From the NCBI RefSeq assembly GCF_013141775.1, contig NZ_WHOB01000021.1, positions 186,001 to 250,000 of the forward strand: a stretch of 64,000 nucleotides of DNA, read 5' to 3'. This DNA comes from Paenibacillus phytohabitans (GTDB lineage: Bacteria > Bacillota > Bacilli > Paenibacillales > Paenibacillaceae). Below the pieces are notes generated by a model. That model was not told the origin of the DNA, did not search any database, and saw only the letters and a list, made by a program, of their open reading frames with translations. The first letter of the stretch is position 1. Every line of letters starts with the position of its first letter. Positions 1 through 9,090 of the stretch are shown here, piece by piece. A program made the position numbers and the translations under genes.

Positions 1-1
1 A

Positions 2-2704
2 TCACAGCCCTTGCCAGAGCATAGACAAAGAATCGTTTTGGACGATTGGGTTTGGACTGGACATGGAGCTGCTAAAGAAAACAGACAGCTGGAGCAAATA
101 GAGCAATGGAGTAAATATAAAAATATTAGGGTAACCGAAGCGTGTCTCTACCTTGAAGAGGATGCTTCTTTGCCGGTCGCACTGCCCCTGCAGGATTGGA
201 GATGCTTCCTGGAGTGGACGCTTCCGGCCGATGGTTCTGTGGCGGATTCTGTTTTCTCGCTTGGTGAAGCGGCAACCATCGGTTTCGATGCTGAACACAC
301 TCCGTACTACATATCGGGCGGTAAAAAAATCACATTGCCTGCTACCGCTGGCAGCATCACCTGCAAAATCGAACTCGATTTTGAAAACCGCAAATATAAT
401 CTCTATCTAAATCATGAATTAGCGGCTGATTTTGTTGAATTCTCTGACTTAACCACAAGCAGTATCGAGCGGTGGCTGGTATCCGGTAAACAAGGACTCA
501 GAATAGGGCATATCTTGGGTGTTGGCTATAAACGGCTGACAGAGAATGAATTCGAACCGTTTAGCATCGGGACCTTTATAGATGAAGATTTCACAGCACC
601 TATCCGGGCTGACGGGTGGAATCAGGCGGAATATGACCCTGCCGGTTGGTCAAACGGCACATTGCCCATTGTTCATGGCGGACAGCGGTACGCGGGTGAA
701 GATATTCTCATGCGCAAGGAAGTCTATATTGATGAAGTCCCGGCCATCGCCGAGTTGTATATTGAAAGTCTCACACCGGGCGGCGAGCTCTACATCAATG
801 GCCGGCTTGCAGCATTCATTGAAGATGAATATATGCGTAAACTGGATATTACGTCATTCCTGCGGGAAGGCAACAATCTTATTGCTGTCAAAGTATATAG
901 CGACAAGATTGAAGAGGCAGATAAGATGACGCATTCCCATACAGATCTGTACACGGGCTGGTTTGCCGGCCGCATGCATCTGGATCTTCTGCCAAGTATT
1001 TATATTGAAGATGTATTTACCTGGACGGATGCCATAAATGAATCTTCTGCCATTCAAAAAGTGAAGGTGTCTGTAAAAACGCAAAAAGGACTAAGCTCTT
1101 CTAAAGTTACTGATCACAATATAGCTGTGAAAATGATGCCATGGTTTCCTGAAGATGGACCTTTATGCGCTCAAGGGAACTGGACAACCTCTACTTATGC
1201 TAATTTGACAGAAACCACAGAGGGGATACTGGAGATTGCTTCTCCGAATTTATGGACAAGTGATCATCCGAATTTATATAAGATAGTCGTTGAATTATAT
1301 GACAGTGAGAATAATAAATGTGATGATTATGTAGTTACAACGGGAATTCGGACTGTAAGCCAAGACGGCGGGGTCTTCCGGATTAACGGAAAGCCTGAAC
1401 TCTTGCGAGCGCCTTTATTGTTCGGGGCAAGGCCCCCTATGGAAACCATTGCTGCATGGGAGAAGTGTCCACCGGCGGAATACTATATTGAAGAAATGCT
1501 CATGGTCCAAAAAATGAACGGAAATGGTCTGAGAATGAGCGTGCATGATGAAAGAATCGGCGGAATCAATGATCCCCGTGTGTGTGAATTTGCAGACCAA
1601 TTAGGGATTATGTTAGTGTGGCAGACCTCTGCCTGGCTAAGGCTTACTTCGGCCACTAACCTGGACCTTGAAGGAATGGCCACCTGCATCAGACAGGTGC
1701 GTAATCACTCTTCAATTGTCATTTGGCAGCCGACCAATCATCCTTCATGGAAGAACTGGGATACCGTAATGAAGATGTACCGCAACATTTATGATACCAT
1801 CATACCTTTGGATACCAGCAGATTAATCTCTCCTTCCGCAGACAGCCGCCGTCTCAATCCATATAATGATAGCGGTACTATGGATTATGAAGGGAATCCG
1901 GCTGAGGATTGCGATTCGGTCTGGACTGCCCCGTTAATCTGCAGAGGCAATATGGATTACATTCTGGGCTACGGCAATGAATGGCCTGCACTTCGTCAGT
2001 GGCCGAATGTCGAGGAACAGTACCTGCCTAATTATATGGATACAACCTCTTACATTCCGAGTTTTATTGATAGTAAGCATAGAGCCTATTTTAACTTTGA
2101 ACATGATGAAACGGCAGGCCAGCCCAATTGGGATCTGCATAAGGGGAAGCCGACCTATCAGGTGAACAGCTATGAATGGCGGTATGAAGAAGGTTCGATA
2201 GGACGCACCCTGGAGTTCAATGAATGGAAGACAAGCCAAGCCTGGCAGGCCTTTGAAGCGTATGAGGTCATCCGTAAAAGCCGCCAGCTGGATTATGACG
2301 GCTTCTCCTGGTGCTGTCTGCGCGGGGGTCCTAACACGGGAACCTATCAGAAATCTTTAGTTGATTACTACGGGCAGCCTAAACTGGTGTATTATTCGAA
2401 CCGCATGGTATTTCAGGATGTATTAGCCGGCAGCGGAAATGTGGATATTGTATATGGACCTGAGGATGAGATTCCGGTTACCGTGCTTAATTTAGGGGAT
2501 AGCAAAAAGGTGGAAGTTGTTGTTGAAATCCTATCGGCCGCAGATGATATTGTGGAGACCCATATTTATAATCATGTCATTCTTCCTGAAGGGCGTACAG
2601 TTACCCGTTTGGAATCCTATAAGCCTTCAGTCAAGCTGGAAGGTCTGTACAGTATTCGTTACACCGTGAATCAGGAAGGGGCACATGAATTTGTCAGCAA
2701 GTAA
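2..2704 (+). CDS. GH2-like glycoside hydrolase, 5' end cut by window
   Basis: The reading frame is open from the first bases, so the true start probably lies upstream; the first in-window start is a TTG at 11 (897 residues from there). The order resembles GH2: an N-terminal jelly-roll part, a sugar-binding domain around residues 200-320 (LYINGRLA), an immunoglobulin-like middle, and a TIM-barrel-like part from about residue 450. At the place where GH2 enzymes have an Asn-Glu pair carrying the acid/base (after HSSIVIW) this protein reads QPTNHPS, so the Glu is replaced by His. A later NFEHD could hold the nucleophile. The next gene overlaps its end, so they are probably co-transcribed. The fold call is fairly sure; activity and substrate are not known. 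Confidence 0.7.
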   Translation, partial: SQPLPEHRQRIVLDDWVWTGHGAAKENRQLEQIEQWSKYKNIRVTEACLYLEEDASLPVALPLQDWRCFLEWTLPADGSVADSVFSLGEAATIGFDAEHTPYYISGGKKITLPATAGSITCKIELDFENRKYNLYLNHELAADFVEFSDLTTSSIERWLVSGKQGLRIGHILGVGYKRLTENEFEPFSIGTFIDEDFTAPIRADGWNQAEYDPAGWSNGTLPIVHGGQRYAGEDILMRKEVYIDEVPAIAELYIESLTPGGELYINGRLAAFIEDEYMRKLDITSFLREGNNLIAVKVYSDKIEEADKMTHSHTDLYTGWFAGRMHLDLLPSIYIEDVFTWTDAINESSAIQKVKVSVKTQKGLSSSKVTDHNIAVKMMPWFPEDGPLCAQGNWTTSTYANLTETTEGILEIASPNLWTSDHPNLYKIVVELYDSENNKCDDYVVTTGIRTVSQDGGVFRINGKPELLRAPLLFGARPPMETIAAWEKCPPAEYYIEEMLMVQKMNGNGLRMSVHDERIGGINDPRVCEFADQLGIMLVWQTSAWLRLTSATNLDLEGMATCIRQVRNHSSIVIWQPTNHPSWKNWDTVMKMYRNIYDTIIPLDTSRLISPSADSRRLNPYNDSGTMDYEGNPAEDCDSVWTAPLICRGNMDYILGYGNEWPALRQWPNVEEQYLPNYMDTTSYIPSFIDSKHRAYFNFEHDETAGQPNWDLHKGKPTYQVNSYEWRYEEGSIGRTLEFNEWKTSQAWQAFEAYEVIRKSRQLDYDGFSWCCLRGGPNTGTYQKSLVDYYGQPKLVYYSNRMVFQDVLAGSGNVDIVYGPEDEIPVTVLNLGDSKKVEVVVEILSAADDIVETHIYNHVILPEGRTVTRLESYKPSVKLEGLYSIRYTVNQEGAHEFVSK

Positions 2705-3623
2705 CAACAATTATTCAGGTTATCTTCTGGTGCATTTTATCGGGGAAGAGCCGGACGGGGAGCAGGTCTATTTCTCCTACAGCGAAGACGGTTTGCATTG
2801 GACAGATTTGAACGCGGGCTTGCCGGTTCTAAGATCAGACTTGGGTGAAAAGGGCGTACGGGATCCGTTTATCGTACGCTCACCTGCGGACGACAAATTC
2901 TATCTCATAGCCACAGATCTCCGGATTGCCAGCGGTAAAGGCTGGCCGGCCGCCAAGGAGGAGGGAAGCCGGGACATTATCGTGTGGGAATCCGCAGACC
3001 TTGTGAACTGGTCTTCTCCATGGGCAGTTACAGTAGGGATTCCGGGTGCAGGCAATGTATGGGCTCCGGAGGCTATATATGACGAAGCTGCGGACGAATT
3101 CCTGGTGTTCTGGGCTTCTGCGACGCAGGAGCCGCACGAACAGGAGCGGAAACACAAAATCTATAGTGCCCGCACCAGAGACTTCCGCAAGCTTACAGCC
3201 GCGGAGAAGTATATGGAGCGTGAGGACTCCATCATTGACACTACGATCATTGAACACAAGGGTATCTACTACCGTTACTCCAAAGACGGGACTACGGATA
3301 ATATCAGGGTCGAACAAGGGAACTCGCTTGCCGGCGATGCCTTTACAAATGTCAGTGCTCCGGCGCTGGAAGCCATAATGGGCCTTGAAGGACCGCAAAT
3401 CTATAAGTTCAATGACAGGGAAGAGTGGTGCTTAATCGCAGACCGCTTTGCTGAGAAAAAAGGCTACCTCCCTTTAGTGACCTCCGACCTTGCGGGCGGA
3501 GACTTCCGGGTGGTTCCGGAAGATTCGTTTGATTTAGGGAAGAACAAGAAACGCCATGGCGGAGTTCTGCCGATCACTGCGGACGAATGCAGCCGGCTAT
3601 TGGCGGCGTACGGCGACCGCTGA
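2685..3623 (+). CDS. GH43-like glycosidase (arabinosidase/xylosidase type)
   Basis: 312 residues without a signal peptide, so probably cytoplasmic. Three family-like acidic positions are visible: VRDPFI (general base Asp, about residue 62), SIIDTTII (Asp that tunes pKa, about residue 182) and GLEGPQIY (general acid Glu, about residue 230). WAPEA and repeated bladed segments fit a five-bladed beta-propeller. GH43 enzymes remove arabinose or xylose, or in some subfamilies galactose, from side chains. The ATG at 2685 follows GGAAGGGG and overlaps the upstream gene by 20 bases, implying translational coupling. Exact substrate cannot be read from sequence; a related five-bladed propeller family is the alternative. 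Confidence 0.72.
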   Translation: MNLSASNNNYSGYLLVHFIGEEPDGEQVYFSYSEDGLHWTDLNAGLPVLRSDLGEKGVRDPFIVRSPADDKFYLIATDLRIASGKGWPAAKEEGSRDIIVWESADLVNWSSPWAVTVGIPGAGNVWAPEAIYDEAADEFLVFWASATQEPHEQERKHKIYSARTRDFRKLTAAEKYMEREDSIIDTTIIEHKGIYYRYSKDGTTDNIRVEQGNSLAGDAFTNVSAPALEAIMGLEGPQIYKFNDREEWCLIADRFAEKKGYLPLVTSDLAGGDFRVVPEDSFDLGKNKKRHGGVLPITADECSRLLAAYGDR

Positions 3624-3646
3624 AAATTTGCTATATGGCTGCAAAC

Positions 3647-3685
3647 AAACAAGTCGGTCAGATTAAACCTCTGACCGACTTGTTT
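3647..3685. terminator. Bidirectional terminator between convergent genes
   Basis: A perfect 15-base inverted repeat (AAACAAGTCGGTCAG and its complement) with a 9-base loop, A-rich on one side and T-rich on the other. It lies between the GH43-like gene and the reverse-strand kinase and overlaps the last codons of the kinase, so it can serve both strands. Confidence 0.85.
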
Positions 3686-5438
3686 GTATTAACATTCTTA
3701 TAATGACTTCAAGTCCTCCCAGATGCCCCCTTTGCAGCACGAGTCCCGAGCTTATGCCGAAATGTATTTTTAAACGTTTGTGAATATTAATTAAGGCGGT
3801 AACCTCTTCGAAATCTTCGCTATCCAGATGTGAGATGATTTTCTCCAGCTTGACCCAGTCTACTTCAGAGCCGTTGTCTTCAACATGAATCTCTAAGAAG
3901 GGGTGTGCATGAACAAAACTAACTCGTAAGTATCCATCAGCTTCTTTATTTTCCAGTCCATGCTCAAATGCATTCTCAATAATGGGCTGTAGAATCAGGC
4001 GGGGAACCAGCAAGTCAGCAAATTGCTCCGGCAGCTCCTCAAAATCTATTTGAATGCGGTCAGAAAAGCGTGTGTGCTGGATACTGGTATAGCTTCTTGC
4101 ATGTTCAATCTCTTTGTGCAAAATTACATTATCTGAATCATTTTTAGTCAAAAAGCGAAAAAAGACTCCAAGGTGAGCGGCGAAGGCTTCTGCACCGGAA
4201 GTGTCTCCGCGTTTAATTTTACGGCTAAGTGAAAAAAAACTGTTATAGAGAAAATGGGGATTGATCTGCGATTGCAGCTGCTTCAGTTCCGCTTTCTGCG
4301 TTAAGTTCTTATGAATGTACACTTCTTCTACCAGATTCTTGATCTCTTGCGTCATTTGATTAAATCCGTCATATAAATAGTTGAATTCATTTCCCTTATT
4401 CAGCTTAAGCCTGGAACCGCTACGCAGATCTTCGTCCTGAACCTTCGAGAAGGCTCTTAGCAATTTTATCAGCGGCTTATGAATGTTGCGCTCGGTGTAG
4501 ACTGAGAAAATGAGTGCGAGAAAGCTCATAATTACTATATAAAAAAGAACCAGCCACTTATAAATTGCGAGTGAGCGTAGAACTTCTTTTTCACGGTTAT
4601 ATTGCACAAAGGCTCCGAAAATATCCGATTTACGGATCACGGTCAGAAATTTCTCGTTATTCAGCTTGATGGATTCGGCTTGGTAACCGTAATCAGCCTG
4701 ACCCTTCCGGATGATAGGCAGAATATCTGCAGCATAATCTTTGCCATTAGCGCTATGGATAAGTATATCTTCGCTGGACTGGTATAGAAAGGATCCGCTA
4801 TTATCTAGGGTGTTGAAGCTGGCTAAGGTTTCATTTAATTTCTCCCGATTGAGTTCTACATAAAAGAAAACATCCGTTTTTTGAAAACTGAGCTGATCAG
4901 GTGCCCCTTTTGAAAGCATGAATAGCTTGTTGTCTTCGAAATTCATGATTTGATCCGTTGAATCAAAATGTTCCTTAAGAAAAAGGAAATCCTCGTCGGT
5001 CATAGCTTCCGCAAGATTATCAGAGATTTTCAAATTGGCGTTAGGCAAATAAAGTGTAGCGGAAGCCACAAGCAGACTACTGTTCTTGAGTGAACTTAGC
5101 CGTTCCTGCTCAGTTAATATAGCGTCTCTTCGTTCATAATCAGTAAGCGTACTCTCAGGATAGACCAGAAAGGCCAAGTTGCGGCTGGAGAATACGTCAT
5201 ACATCATATTTTTGATATTTTGCAGCTGCTGATCGATAGAATCCACATAAAAGTCAGCTTGGGAATTCATTTTGTCGTAAATGGATTGTTTCGCTACTTT
5301 GGTAGCATTGAAATATAGAACGACTGATAACAAGACACTTACACATAAAAACAGGGACAGAATGGACAGTTGCCTTGTCCGAAGTGAATTCCTCCAGCTG
5401 TTTTTCTTAAGACCGTCAATGATAGGGTTAGCATTCAT
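3663..5438 (-). CDS. Sensor histidine kinase, YesM family
   Basis: 591 residues. A membrane segment near residues 24-48, an extracellular sensing region of about 240 residues, a second membrane segment near 292-315, a HAMP-like linker, the phosphoacceptor motif NPHFLYN near residue 395, and a HATPase domain with an N-box (PIIENAFEHG). This is the LytS/YesM-type kinase class that in Firmicutes usually senses extracellular sugars, often with the binding protein of a neighbouring importer. Its ATG overlaps the stop of the regulator gene by four bases, so the two are co-translated. The natural target is the importer operon that starts at 7275 on the other strand. Confidence 0.9.
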   Translation of the reverse strand: MNANPIIDGLKKNSWRNSLRTRQLSILSLFLCVSVLLSVVLYFNATKVAKQSIYDKMNSQADFYVDSIDQQLQNIKNMMYDVFSSRNLAFLVYPESTLTDYERRDAILTEQERLSSLKNSSLLVASATLYLPNANLKISDNLAEAMTDEDFLFLKEHFDSTDQIMNFEDNKLFMLSKGAPDQLSFQKTDVFFYVELNREKLNETLASFNTLDNSGSFLYQSSEDILIHSANGKDYAADILPIIRKGQADYGYQAESIKLNNEKFLTVIRKSDIFGAFVQYNREKEVLRSLAIYKWLVLFYIVIMSFLALIFSVYTERNIHKPLIKLLRAFSKVQDEDLRSGSRLKLNKGNEFNYLYDGFNQMTQEIKNLVEEVYIHKNLTQKAELKQLQSQINPHFLYNSFFSLSRKIKRGDTSGAEAFAAHLGVFFRFLTKNDSDNVILHKEIEHARSYTSIQHTRFSDRIQIDFEELPEQFADLLVPRLILQPIIENAFEHGLENKEADGYLRVSFVHAHPFLEIHVEDNGSEVDWVKLEKIISHLDSEDFEEVTALINIHKRLKIHFGISSGLVLQRGHLGGLEVIIRMLIQTSRSEV

Positions 5439-7078
5439 TTGAACTCTCCATATTTATCTCTGTATTCTACTGGTGACACACCAACAATATGTTTGAACAC
5501 TCTGGTGAACGAATGGTGAGAAGTGTACCCTGCGATCAGTGAAATCTCGTTGATGCGTTTAGTAGTTGTGCAAAGCATTCTTTTAGCCAGATCCATACGC
5601 TGTTTCACTATATATTCTGAAAGGTTACTTCCATACGTCTGTTTGAAAATTCGTGATAGATACGATGGATTGAAGCATCCAATCTCTGCAAGCCTGTTCA
5701 GCGTCAGATCTTCATTGAGATTGTTTTCGATATAGATGACTACTTTATGAAGAGCCTCGTTAGTCCTGTTTCTAGGTTCGGCATCCAATATCCCAAATAT
5801 GCAGTGAGACACTTCATACAAGTAATTTAAGGCATGCTCCCAGGAGGGTTGTTTTTTTGTTAATAACAGATCAAGACTTATTTTGCCCGAGATTGCTTCC
5901 GTCAGATGATTTTCGTTGATAAAGTGAATTAATTTGATGGCTATACTGTAATAGAGATCCCATTTAATATCGTAGTATTTTTGGGAAGCTTGAGAAATGG
6001 ACTCCGTTAGCCCGTCAAGGGTTTCAAAATATTGTGCCGTTTTTCTCAGCTCCAGATTTGTCACAAGGGTTTGGACTTTCGGCTGCAGCATAACGGGACT
6101 TAGGGTATCGTTAGTTTCCGGGAGTACAGCCTTTTCTGCTATGATGATCATCTGCTCATTCATGCCGATTTTTGAAATTGCCAGTCTTTTTAACTGTTCA
6201 TAGTGCTCTGCAAGTTGGTCAAACATGCATGGTTTACTGCTGGTAACAAAAGATACGCTCTTGCTAAGGGTTTCCTTAAAGTTTTCTTGAATATACTCCA
6301 GCGCTCCAAAGCTGATATGAAACAACCGGTCCCATGCGGGTGTAAGCGTATCGGCTAGGTCCTTGGGCTGCATGATAAGAAGACCATAACTGTTTGCCAT
6401 GAAATGAATATAAGCCTGAACCTGGCTAGGCATAAAATGCTGGACAATCCGGAATAAATCTTCATACAGCTCATATTCCCGGCCGAGCAGTTCATCCGAA
6501 GTAATATTGTCCAGATGAAATAGAAAAGCCAGCATGGGAAGGGTAACGTTTATCGGAATATTGAAATCATTAATTTGCTGCTGCAGATTATCCGGCGTGC
6601 TCTTGCTGTAAATGACCTGATTTATAAATTCCTTCCTTAGCCACATTTGTGCCTTGTCTTGCCGCATAACGTCTGCCGGGGAAACGAAATTCTCGGTCAT
6701 CATGCTGCGGATCTCACTAAAGGCCTCCAGAACCGTTTGAATGATGACTGAATCTTCTTCACTTTTCAACAAATACCGGACATCTTTATATTCATTGATC
6801 TCGTAAAGATAATCGAATTCCTTGTACCCTGTCAGAAAAATCACCCGGCATTTGGGCCAATTGTTCTTGATGACTCTGAACAGCTCTATTCCATTCATAC
6901 CAGGCATTCTAATATCAGTCATGACAACATCGAATTTAATCCGGTCAAGCAGTTCAATTGCTTTCCTTGCTGAATTCGCAGTGTAGACATCTATATCCTC
7001 CGAAACCTCATATTTAAACATGTCTCTAAGAGAATCAAGAATTTCCAATTCATCATCAATAATCAACAGGCTTCCCAT
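5435..7078 (-). CDS. Response regulator, YesN/AraC family
   Basis: 547 residues. N-terminal receiver domain with acidic pocket IIDDE and phosphoacceptor Asp in VVMTDIRMPG (about residue 55), a long middle region, and a C-terminal AraC-type double helix-turn-helix (LAEIGCFNPSYLSRIFK and IAGYTSHHSFTRVFK). It is the partner of the kinase whose start it overlaps. The ATG at 7078 is preceded by AGAGGGGG at good spacing. It is transcribed away from the binding-protein gene at 7275 across a 196-base region, the usual arrangement for a local activator of sugar import. Confidence 0.92.
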   Translation of the reverse strand: MGSLLIIDDELEILDSLRDMFKYEVSEDIDVYTANSARKAIELLDRIKFDVVMTDIRMPGMNGIELFRVIKNNWPKCRVIFLTGYKEFDYLYEINEYKDVRYLLKSEEDSVIIQTVLEAFSEIRSMMTENFVSPADVMRQDKAQMWLRKEFINQVIYSKSTPDNLQQQINDFNIPINVTLPMLAFLFHLDNITSDELLGREYELYEDLFRIVQHFMPSQVQAYIHFMANSYGLLIMQPKDLADTLTPAWDRLFHISFGALEYIQENFKETLSKSVSFVTSSKPCMFDQLAEHYEQLKRLAISKIGMNEQMIIIAEKAVLPETNDTLSPVMLQPKVQTLVTNLELRKTAQYFETLDGLTESISQASQKYYDIKWDLYYSIAIKLIHFINENHLTEAISGKISLDLLLTKKQPSWEHALNYLYEVSHCIFGILDAEPRNRTNEALHKVVIYIENNLNEDLTLNRLAEIGCFNPSYLSRIFKQTYGSNLSEYIVKQRMDLAKRMLCTTTKRINEISLIAGYTSHHSFTRVFKHIVGVSPVEYRDKYGEFK

Positions 7079-7094
7079 GTGTAGAGCCCCCTCT

Positions 7095-7108
7095 TGTTAG
7101 CGCTTTAT
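7095..7108 (-). promoter_or_regulatory. cre-like box upstream of the regulator gene
   Basis: On the reverse strand the sequence ATAAAGCGCTAACA matches 12 of 14 positions of the CcpA operator pattern TGWAARCGYTWNCA. It sits just upstream of the regulator's ribosome binding site, where CcpA could block transcription. It is a pattern match only. Confidence 0.4.
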
Positions 7109-7211
7109 ATACACATCTTACATGTATTTTAACAAAATAGGGATCAATATTGTAAGCGTATAACAAATGGTACAGATAAGTTAAAGAAGTAAAATCATGC
7201 CCATAGATGAA

Positions 7212-7225
7212 AGAAAACGGTTTCA
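7212..7225 (+). promoter_or_regulatory. cre-like box of the importer operon
   Basis: AGAAAACGGTTTCA matches 12 of 14 positions of the CcpA operator pattern and ends two bases before a TATAAT at 7228-7233, which is a good -10 for the binding-protein gene. No good -35 is seen at 17 bases, which fits a promoter needing the YesN-type activator. Binding here would block RNA polymerase when glucose is present. Confidence 0.5.
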
Positions 7226-7227
7226 CC

Positions 7228-7233
7228 TATAAT
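7228..7233 (+). promoter_or_regulatory. -10 element of the importer operon
   Basis: A consensus TATAAT 41 bases upstream of the binding-protein start. The corresponding -35 position is poor, suggesting activator dependence. Confidence 0.45.
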
Positions 7234-7274
7234 GATGAATGTAGCAGACAGGTAACATACAAAGGGGGATAACA

Positions 7275-9011
7275 ATGAATAACCTAAAGTTAAAAGCTAT
7301 TGCAAGTATTGTCTTATCGGCAACCCTGATTGCCTCCCTTACAGCATGTTCTGGAGGTAAGAATGATGACAGTTCCTCTGCCAACCAGAAGCCCGGCAAT
7401 TCATCCGGAGCAGCCGTTGATGAGAACCCTTACGGATATTCTCCGGCCATTGATCTTAATGTTGGATTTGGATATGCATCCGATTTCAAACCCGCAGCTC
7501 AAGAAACAGAAACCAAGAATACATGGATGGATTTGTATGCAGAGAATGGACTGAACATTAAACCTATGTATAGCGTAGATGCCAGTCAAGCCAATACAAA
7601 GCTGGCTACTGCGATTGCTTCCGGAAGCTATCCTGATGTATTTGCCATTAAGGGATCTGAACTTGTCAAATACGCTCAGACCAATGTGATTGCCGATCTT
7701 ACCGATGCATATGAGAAGTATGCTACCCCGGAATTAAAGGAATATGTGAATACCAATAATGGTTCAGATCTGGTAGCCTCTCAGGTTGACGGGAAGTTAT
7801 ATGCAATACCAAAAGTGGGAAGCGGTTATGACTCGGCTATGGTCATGTTCCTCCGCCAGGATTGGCTGGATAATTTGGGCCTCAAGATACCCACTACTAT
7901 GGACGAATTAGTAGAAGTTGCTAGAGCTTTTACCAAGAATGATCCTGACCAGAACGGGAAAGCAGACACTTACGGATTGGCCCTGAATGGTAAAGAAGGA
8001 TTTGCCATGATGTCGGGCCTGCAGGCTTTCTTCGAAGGCTATGGTGCGGCACCGGGACATTGGAATGGCATGTTCACGTTTATTGAAAAGGATGGGAAAG
8101 TAGCTTGGGGAGGGGATTTCCCGGCTGAAATGAAAAAGGGGCTGGCAGTTCTGCAAGGTATGTACGCGGAAGGCTCACTTGCCAAGAACTTCGGAACGAT
8201 GGACCTGACTGCAATCAACAAAGACTTGGGAAGCAGCACAGCCGGGATTATCTTCGCACCTTATTGGGGACCTATGACATCCATTAAGAACGCTGTCCTG
8301 AATGATCCTAAAGCTCTGTTTACAAGTGCGCCAATCCCTGACGGTAACGGCAGCGGGTCTTCGAAAGCCTATATACCTGCGCTTCCCGAAACTTATTGGG
8401 TAGCCAGCAGTAAAACGCAAAACCCGGAGGCACTGATCAAACTTGCGAACTTAAGCGTGCAAAAATTAATTTATCCGAAGGATGACGAGGAATATTACAA
8501 GTATTTCGGACAAATTGAGAAGTATAGCGGCTGGAAATACAGCTTGACGCCAACAACTAATCCGCTTGGGAATCTTGAGAATTATTACAAGAAAACAGAG
8601 GCGCTAACTAGCGGTGACGTTTCTATACTTAATATTGAACAAAAAACGGACTATGACAAAATTAAATATTACCTTGATGCTGTGAAGGACGGCAGCCATG
8701 AAGAAAAAGTGAAAGCCCAGGATCCGGTCCTGTTGTCTGGTTTGGCTTATTATGAGGCACAATTCGGTCTGGCAGCTGTGGACGAGGTCAAAAGCAGCAA
8801 TGCAATAAATCCCTTGGCATATACCTACATTCCGACGGAGACGATGACCTCCAAATATTCAACACTGAACAAAATGGCTCTGGAGACTATTGTGAAAATC
8901 ATTTACGGCGACAGCGTAGATTCTTACGATAAATTCCTGACTTCATGGAAGGCACTTGGTGGAGACCAGGTTACGAAGGAAGCCCAGGAATGGTATGACA
9001 AGAACAAATAA
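7275..9011 (+). CDS. Extracellular sugar-binding lipoprotein (ABC importer)
   Basis: 578 residues with a type II signal peptide: a basic start, a hydrophobic stretch and the lipobox LTAC with Cys near residue 25, followed by a Ser/Asn/Gly-rich linker. The size and motifs such as YAIPK, WLDNLG and DPDQNGKADTYG fit the large LplA/YtcQ-type binding proteins of Paenibacillus oligosaccharide importers. It captures a saccharide outside the cell and delivers it to the two permeases that follow. The ATG follows AAAGGGGG. Context (GH88 and PL22-like genes downstream) suggests unsaturated uronate oligosaccharides as ligand. Confidence 0.92.
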   Translation: MNNLKLKAIASIVLSATLIASLTACSGGKNDDSSSANQKPGNSSGAAVDENPYGYSPAIDLNVGFGYASDFKPAAQETETKNTWMDLYAENGLNIKPMYSVDASQANTKLATAIASGSYPDVFAIKGSELVKYAQTNVIADLTDAYEKYATPELKEYVNTNNGSDLVASQVDGKLYAIPKVGSGYDSAMVMFLRQDWLDNLGLKIPTTMDELVEVARAFTKNDPDQNGKADTYGLALNGKEGFAMMSGLQAFFEGYGAAPGHWNGMFTFIEKDGKVAWGGDFPAEMKKGLAVLQGMYAEGSLAKNFGTMDLTAINKDLGSSTAGIIFAPYWGPMTSIKNAVLNDPKALFTSAPIPDGNGSGSSKAYIPALPETYWVASSKTQNPEALIKLANLSVQKLIYPKDDEEYYKYFGQIEKYSGWKYSLTPTTNPLGNLENYYKKTEALTSGDVSILNIEQKTDYDKIKYYLDAVKDGSHEEKVKAQDPVLLSGLAYYEAQFGLAAVDEVKSSNAINPLAYTYIPTETMTSKYSTLNKMALETIVKIIYGDSVDSYDKFLTSWKALGGDQVTKEAQEWYDKNK

Positions 9012-9020
9012 ATTATAGAT

Positions 9021-9059
9021 GTGTTAAAGGGCAGCAGGCGAACATGGGCCCTTTAACAC
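9021..9059 (+). terminator. Stem-loop between binding protein and first permease
   Basis: A 12-base perfect inverted repeat (GTGTTAAAGGGC / GCCCTTTAACAC) with a 15-base loop, directly after the binding-protein stop, without a clear T-run. More likely a partial terminator or RNA-stabilising element that lets the binding protein be made in excess than a full stop. Confidence 0.6.
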
Positions 9060-9090
9060 CTAAATGCAGGATAGGAAAGGAATTGAAGCG

